A stretch of 64,000 nt of DNA from Verrucomicrobium sp. BvORR106 (GTDB lineage Bacteria > Verrucomicrobiota > Verrucomicrobiia > Verrucomicrobiales > Verrucomicrobiaceae): contig NZ_BATR01000112.1 in assembly GCF_000739655.1 (NCBI RefSeq), positions 1 through 64,000 of the forward strand, given 5' to 3'. Position 1 is the stretch's first letter; each line of letters starts with the position of its first letter. Both the position numbers and the translations under genes were made by a program. Positions 59,492 to 64,000 of the stretch are shown here, one piece after another. A model generated the notes under the pieces. That model saw only the letters and a program-made list of their open reading frames with translations, was not told the origin of the DNA and ran no database searches.

Positions 59492-61393
59492 CTATTTCTC
59501 TATTTCCTTTTCATCACCAGATGGAGGCGGCGTGCCCAGATCGGCGGCGATCTTCTCATGCAGGCGCACCACGTATTCCTGCAGGCGTTTGGGAGTCTTG
59601 GGATCGCGCTTTGGCAGAGCGGCGATGCGGTCTTTGACGGGCAGCGCCTTGTCATCAAGGGCGTCGAGTCCGTTAAGCGCCTCCATGGCAGCCGGTTGGC
59701 TGCTCTGCGTGGGATCTGCCTCCTTCACCAAAAGGTCCAGGCAGGCGGGCAGGTCGGCCGGGCTGCCGTACTGGCCCAGGGCTGAAGCTGCGGCGATACG
59801 TACGCTGGGGGAGACGTCCCTCAACAGGGCCAGCAATTGATCGTGACCAGCTTGAACCCCGGTCACGCCGCGCATTTGAAGCCCGAGCACTCCCCAGTAG
59901 CGCATGAGGGGATGCTCATGTCCAAGTGCGGTGAGAAAAGGAGCCGGATCGGGATTTGTGTATCGAGAGGCTTGAGAGGCCAGGGTAAACACCGCCTCAA
60001 AGGGGTAAGCCGCATCCGTCTTGAAGGCATCACGGGGTGACTGCTGGTTCCCGGAAATTCGCAGCCGCTCGGCTTCTGGGATGAAGCCCAAATCGCGGAT
60101 CTTGCGGGCTTGATCTTCCACCGCCTTCCGTAGTGTATCGAGGCGGGCTTGTTGGTTGGGTTCACTGGCCAGATTGTTAACTTCCCAACGGTCGCTTTGC
60201 AGATCGTAGAGTTCTTCCACCGGCTTGGGTTCCCAGAAGTGACGCTGGTCCTCGTTCAGCTTGCCGGCGATAGCCAGGTCACGCCAAACCCGGGCGGTGG
60301 GCATCTGGAACATGTAGCCGAGATGCTGGCCGTAGGGCAGATGCGGCATGTAGTGCCGGAGGTAAACAAAGCGGCCATCGGTGACGCTGCGGACCAGATC
60401 ATAGCGTTCGTCCATACGACCGCGGAATCCGTGGAGGAACTCTGGGGCTGGCTGGGTGTGAGTCCCGGCAAAGGCGCGTCCTTGCAGGAATGACGGTGCC
60501 TCCTTGCCGATCAGGCTGAGCAGGGTGGGGGCGAGGTCCACGAAGCTGACGAGTCGGTCGGTCGCGCCGCCTTGCTGGTAGCCTTGGGGGGCCAGGTGCG
60601 CATACTGGGGAGGGAAATAGACAATGAGGGGAACCTGCAGGCCGCTGTTGTACGGCCACCGCTTGCTGCGGGGCATGCCTGCGCCGTGATCGCCATAGTA
60701 GAAAACTATAGTGCTTTCTGCCAGGCCGGCGTCCTCCAACTCCTTCAGTCGTCGTCCCACTTCCTGGTCCATCTCCGTGAGTTTGTCATAGTACTGCGCC
60801 CAGTCATGGCGCACTTCCGGCGTGTCTGGGTGGTAGGGTGGGATCGGGGCCGCTGCGGGATCATGCACCAGTTGGTGCCCCGGCGTCCTGATCTGGCTCT
60901 CGTGTGAGATGGTGGTGTTAAAGACCGCAAAGAACGGTTGGCCTGCGGGCCTTTTGTTGTAGTGAGCCTTGGCGCTGCTTTCATCCCAGGTGCCATCAGG
61001 CTTCTCCAGATTGTAGTCCTCCTTGCTGTTGTTGGTGCAGTAGTACCCTGATGCACGGAGGAGCTGCGGGTAAAGTTGGGCTTCAGCAGGCAGGGGCACG
61101 AGGGACCGCATGTGCTCGCTGCCATCTCCTGTGGGGAAGCGTCCGCTGATGATGGTCGTGCGGGCCGGAGCACAGACGGGAGCATTGGACCACGCCTTGT
61201 TGTACCTCAGACTCCGGGCGGCCAGCGCATCCAGGTGGGGAGTCTTGGCATACGTGTCGCCGTAGCAGCCAAGCTGGGGACCGTTGTCCTCACTCGTGAG
61301 CCAGAGAATATTGGGCGGCGCAGCGGCCTGGGATGCGGCACGAGGAATGAACAGAAGCAGGCATAAGAGCAAAAGGGGACGGCGCGGAAACAT
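59492..61393 (-). CDS. secreted sulfatase with C-terminal HEAT repeats
   Basis: About 633 residues from ATG 61393 (MFPRRPLLLLCLLLFIPRAA, signal peptide). The formylglycine site is NAPVCAPARTTIISGRFPT (C-x-P/A-x-R with P at +2 replaced by A). Other blocks are PPNILWLTSEDNGPQLGCYG with the metal Asp, IVFYYGDHGAGMPRSKRWPY and FVDLAPTLLSLIG. It resembles heparan N-sulfatase-type enzymes that desulfate algal or animal glycans. The last ~140 residues show HEAT-like repeats (HPLMRYWGVLGLQMRGVTGV, LLRDVSPSVRIAAASALGQY). An FGly-generating enzyme is not in the window. Such sulfatases are a hallmark of this phylum. Confidence 0.9.
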   Translation of the reverse strand: MFPRRPLLLLCLLLFIPRAASQAAAPPNILWLTSEDNGPQLGCYGDTYAKTPHLDALAARSLRYNKAWSNAPVCAPARTTIISGRFPTGDGSEHMRSLVPLPAEAQLYPQLLRASGYYCTNNSKEDYNLEKPDGTWDESSAKAHYNKRPAGQPFFAVFNTTISHESQIRTPGHQLVHDPAAAPIPPYHPDTPEVRHDWAQYYDKLTEMDQEVGRRLKELEDAGLAESTIVFYYGDHGAGMPRSKRWPYNSGLQVPLIVYFPPQYAHLAPQGYQQGGATDRLVSFVDLAPTLLSLIGKEAPSFLQGRAFAGTHTQPAPEFLHGFRGRMDERYDLVRSVTDGRFVYLRHYMPHLPYGQHLGYMFQMPTARVWRDLAIAGKLNEDQRHFWEPKPVEELYDLQSDRWEVNNLASEPNQQARLDTLRKAVEDQARKIRDLGFIPEAERLRISGNQQSPRDAFKTDAAYPFEAVFTLASQASRYTNPDPAPFLTALGHEHPLMRYWGVLGLQMRGVTGVQAGHDQLLALLRDVSPSVRIAAASALGQYGSPADLPACLDLLVKEADPTQSSQPAAMEALNGLDALDDKALPVKDRIAALPKRDPKTPKRLQEYVVRLHEKIAADLGTPPPSGDEKEIEK

Positions 61394-61467
61394 CCCGCTA
61401 AGACGAAGAGTGGCCCTCTCGAATTGCAACCATTTGCCCATGGGGCGAAACCCTCTATGGTGGGCGC

Positions 61468-62445
61468 ATGCCAGAGCACGTCATCCATCACAAGGTCAAA
61501 CGGCCGTCGTCCATTACCGTGGGCGAGTTCTTTGAGCGAAACAGGGAGGCGCTCAAGCTCAAGTTGATGGGGACGGTCACAGGATTCTCCCGGAAAATCA
61601 ACGAACCTTCCGTGAACCGGCCGGGCTTGGCCCTGAGTGGATTTTTCACCTACTTCGCGTACAAGCGCATCCAGGTCATCGGGAATTCTGAGGTGTCCTA
61701 CCTCAATGGTCTGGCTCCAGAGGAGGCCAGTCGCCGGTTCCGACAGCTGTGCATGGCCGATATTCCGTGCCTCGTGGTCGCGCGGGAGAAGCGACTGAAT
61801 CCCGACTTGATCCGGGTGGCGGATGAGAATGGCATCAGCGTCTTCCAGACCTCCATGGTGACCATGAAGTTCATCAACGCCGCCACCATCCGGCTGGACT
61901 GGGCCTTCGCACCCACCACGGTCATTCACGGGTGCCTGGTGGACGTGCAGGGGGTGGGGGTGCTCATCCAAGGGCCCAGCGGCAGTGGCAAGAGTGAGGC
62001 CGTGCTGGGCCTGCTGGAGCGCGGGGCGAGTATGGTGGCAGATGATGCCGTCCATTTCCGCATGATCGAGGAGCGTGAGATCCATGGTCGGGCTCCTGAC
62101 CTGACCCGCAACCTGATCGAAGTCCGCGGAATTGGCCTGCTCAATGTCGCCGCCATCTTCGGGGTGGGGGCCGTCCGGCTGTCGAAACGGCTGGATCTGG
62201 TCACCCAGTTGGTGCCAGATGCAGATCTAAGTGAAGTCGAACGGTTTGACGCGGGCACTCACACAGTTAACATTCTGGGAATGGATGTTCCGCTTCTTCA
62301 AGTTCCGGTTGTGGCCGGTCGAGATGTGGCTGGACTCATTGAAATCGCCGCCCTAAACCACAAACTGAGAACCTTTGGCTACAATAGCGCTGCGGAATTT
62401 GACCAAAGGCTCTTGAAAAAAATGGCGGATGAGCAATCAGGGTAG
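61468..62445 (+). CDS. hprK: HPr kinase/phosphorylase
   Basis: A 325-residue protein that phosphorylates and dephosphorylates the regulatory Ser of HPr. The N-terminal domain (residues 1-130) ends before the kinase core with IQGPSGSGKSEAVLGLLERG (P-loop), VADDAVHFRMIEEREIHGRA (catalytic Asp) and LIEVRGIGLLNVAAIFG, the family signature. It starts the unit hprK-HPr-ptsI with 39 bp to the HPr start. In this phylum the set is often regulatory only, without sugar-specific EII components, and none is visible here. Confidence 0.95.
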   Translation: MPEHVIHHKVKRPSSITVGEFFERNREALKLKLMGTVTGFSRKINEPSVNRPGLALSGFFTYFAYKRIQVIGNSEVSYLNGLAPEEASRRFRQLCMADIPCLVVAREKRLNPDLIRVADENGISVFQTSMVTMKFINAATIRLDWAFAPTTVIHGCLVDVQGVGVLIQGPSGSGKSEAVLGLLERGASMVADDAVHFRMIEEREIHGRAPDLTRNLIEVRGIGLLNVAAIFGVGAVRLSKRLDLVTQLVPDADLSEVERFDAGTHTVNILGMDVPLLQVPVVAGRDVAGLIEIAALNHKLRTFGYNSAAEFDQRLLKKMADEQSG

Positions 62446-62484
62446 TCTCAGATCGCACTCTTGGCCGTTAGGAAAAAAGACAGC

Positions 62485-62760
62485 ATGAGCACTTGCACCC
62501 AAGAATTTACCATCAGCAACAAACTGGGCATGCATGCGCGCCCTGCAGCGCAATTCGTCAAGAGAGCCAGCAAGTACAAGTGTAATGTCTGGGTGGAGAA
62601 GGATGACGAGCAGGTGAACGGCAAGAGCATCATGGGTCTCATGATGCTGGCTGCCGGTCACGGCGCGAAAATCATCGTCACTGCGGAGGGGGCCGATGCT
62701 GAGGCCGCCGTCAAGGAACTTGGCTCCCTGATCCAAAGTGGGTTTGACGACGGGGACTGA
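62485..62760 (+). CDS. ptsH: phosphocarrier protein HPr
   Basis: 91 residues from ATG 62485, preceded by AGGAAAA. The active-site His is in LGMHARPAAQFVKRASKYK and the regulatory Ser in VNGKSIMGLMMLAAGHGAKI, so both enzyme I and HprK sites are present. HPr passes phosphate from enzyme I and serves as a regulator when Ser-phosphorylated. It lies between its kinase and enzyme I in one operon. Confidence 0.95.
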   Translation: MSTCTQEFTISNKLGMHARPAAQFVKRASKYKCNVWVEKDDEQVNGKSIMGLMMLAAGHGAKIIVTAEGADAEAAVKELGSLIQSGFDDGD

Positions 62761-62867
62761 CGCTGCTTGCATAGGCGCCTCAGTTCACCTTCTTATCCCT
62801 TGCTGGCATGATTCCCGCTAACGCGGGGCTCGTCATGTGTCTTCAAGGGGGTCATTCCTCATCTCTC

Positions 62868-64000
62868 ATGCCCGAAACCGCCATCAAGACCGAGCGCGTA
62901 TTTTTAGGAACGCCCGTCTCAGGCGGCGTGGCCCGCGGGGTCGTGCGCCTCATTGGAGGCGCATTTGAAGAACCCCATCGCCGGGTCATCCCCAAGGGAA
63001 AGATCGACGCAGAGATTGAGTGCTTCTACGCCGCCGTGGAGGCGACGCGGGAGGAACTGGAGGCCCTCATCGCTCGCATGGACGGGGAGGAGGACCGCCA
63101 CTCCAGGGAAATCTTGGAAATGCACACCATGGTGCTGAACGACAGCCTCATCACCGACCAGGTGGAGGAGGCGATCCGGGAGTATCGGGAATGCGCGGAG
63201 TACGCCTACTACCGGGTGGTACGCAAGTGCATCGATTCATTCCAGCGTATCCCCGACTCCTACATGCGCGAGCGTGCGCTCGACATTCGGGACGTCGCCC
63301 AGCGCGTTTTGCGCCATCTCACGGGGGACAAGCGGGAGGATGACCACTCCGACACCCCTGCGGTGTGCATCGCCCACGATCTGACTCCCAGCGAGACCGC
63401 TCAGCTGGATCGCAATCAGGTCCTCGGGTTCGCCGTGGAACTCGGCAGCAAGACTTCCCATACGGCCATCGTCGCCCGGTCGCTCAATCTGCCTGCCGTG
63501 GTGCGTCTGCACGGCATTTGCGAAGAGCTATACAATGGAGATGAGGTGCTACTGGACGGGGACGAGGGTCTGTTAATCCTCAATCCCACCAAGGAAACCC
63601 TGGCTCGCTATCGCAAGCGTGAGGCTGCCGCAGAAAAGCGCGAAGCCGCCCTGTTGGCACAATGCGGCGAGCCCGCCGTCACGCAAGACGACCGCCGGAT
63701 CACCGTCGCAGCCAACGCAGAGTTCGTGGAGGAGATTCCCCACATTCAGGAGTGTGGGGCGGAGGGCGTAGGCCTGTTCCGTACCGAGTTCCTCTACCTA
63801 GAAAATCCAGACGCTCCTGAGGAAAAGCTCATCGAAGTGTACACTGAGGTGGTCAAGGCGATGGCACCCCAGTTGGTGGTGTTCCGCACGCTGGACCTGG
63901 GCGGTGACAAGCTGGACCCCGCGTATGCTGAGGAGGTGGAGCAGAACCCCTTCCTGGGATGGCGGGGCATCCGTGTTTCCCTGGCACGTCCAGAAGTGTT
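62868..64000 (+). CDS. ptsI: PTS enzyme I (3' end missing)
   Basis: From ATG 62868, open to the right edge (at least 377 residues; the family has about 570). The N-terminus reads VFLGTPVSGGVARGVVRLIG. The phospho-His is in ELGSKTSHTAIVARSLNLPA, the PEP-binding domain begins at GVGLFRTEFLYLE, and the last stretch is FRTLDLGGDKLDP with NPFLGWRGIRVSLARPEV. Enzyme I takes phosphate from phosphoenolpyruvate and passes it to HPr. About 107 bp separate it from HPr; it may be in the same transcript. Confidence 0.94.
   Translation, partial: MPETAIKTERVFLGTPVSGGVARGVVRLIGGAFEEPHRRVIPKGKIDAEIECFYAAVEATREELEALIARMDGEEDRHSREILEMHTMVLNDSLITDQVEEAIREYRECAEYAYYRVVRKCIDSFQRIPDSYMRERALDIRDVAQRVLRHLTGDKREDDHSDTPAVCIAHDLTPSETAQLDRNQVLGFAVELGSKTSHTAIVARSLNLPAVVRLHGICEELYNGDEVLLDGDEGLLILNPTKETLARYRKREAAAEKREAALLAQCGEPAVTQDDRRITVAANAEFVEEIPHIQECGAEGVGLFRTEFLYLENPDAPEEKLIEVYTEVVKAMAPQLVVFRTLDLGGDKLDPAYAEEVEQNPFLGWRGIRVSLARPEV

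Overview
The window looks like chromosomal DNA from a Gram-negative member of the Verrucomicrobiota, close to Verrucomicrobium/Prosthecobacter-type organisms. This is judged from gene content only, with no database search. Pointers are a Kdo/Lpt lipopolysaccharide module (kdsA, lptC-like, lptA, lptB, hpf), FGly-type sulfatases, multi-CxxCH cytochromes paired with sorbosone-dehydrogenase-like propellers, an HprK/HPr/enzyme I set, and many small secreted proteins of unknown function. Most of the DNA is G+C rich. The stretches at about 25.4-33.3 kb and 36.2-38.7 kb look less so and carry accessory genes.

Layout. 0-8.5 kb: an LtaS-like sulfatase-fold protein cut by the left edge, a three-gene operon of small envelope proteins, cbpA-cbpM, a PHP phosphatase, a 157-bp palindromic repeat, a GT39-like membrane glycosyltransferase and a DUF5069-like gene. 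8.5-13 kb: kdsA-lptC-lptA-lptB-hpf, in an order that recalls the proteobacterial kds/lpt/rpoN/hpf cluster but without rpoN. 13-25.4 kb: a beta-helix protein, a PrsW-type protease, a heptosyltransferase with a phosphoesterase, an ABC exporter operon with acylphosphatase, folP and gap. 25.4-30.1 kb: an accessory array with two copies of a SUKH-like immunity gene, an AHH-type nuclease toxin tip, an imm11-like gene and several orphans. A short motif (core GACAGGCTAT) recurs five times at its gene boundaries. 30.1-33.3 kb: a TetR-controlled group (SDR, cytochrome P460, epoxide-hydrolase-like) followed by an IS66-like remnant, probably acquired. 33.4-41 kb: a phospholipase D family protein, a GH1 beta-glucosidase, lineage-specific lipoproteins, an MBL-fold hydrolase and an ankyrin/YkuD L,D-transpeptidase. 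41.2-45.9 kb: a sugar-oxidation operon (epimerase, frameshifted pentahaem cytochrome, propeller dehydrogenase). 45.9-46.4 kb: two tandem near-identical structured small RNA genes, each with its own promoter and terminator. 46.4-50.3 kb: ispE, an unusual metalloprotease with a histone-H1-like tail, a VOC protein and a hairpin-repeat region. 50.3-64 kb: two very large polysaccharide enzymes (triple methyltransferase; double GT2 plus methyltransferase), kamA, a winged-helix regulator with a clamp-binding-like C-terminus, a sulfatase, then hprK, HPr and ptsI, cut by the right edge.

The best candidates for something undescribed are the twin sRNAs (a compensatory base-pair change supports the fold) and the motif-bounded toxin/immunity cassette array. 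Calls rest on reading motifs and reading frames. Starts were chosen from signal peptides, spacing and Shine-Dalgarno-like sequences, and several are uncertain.
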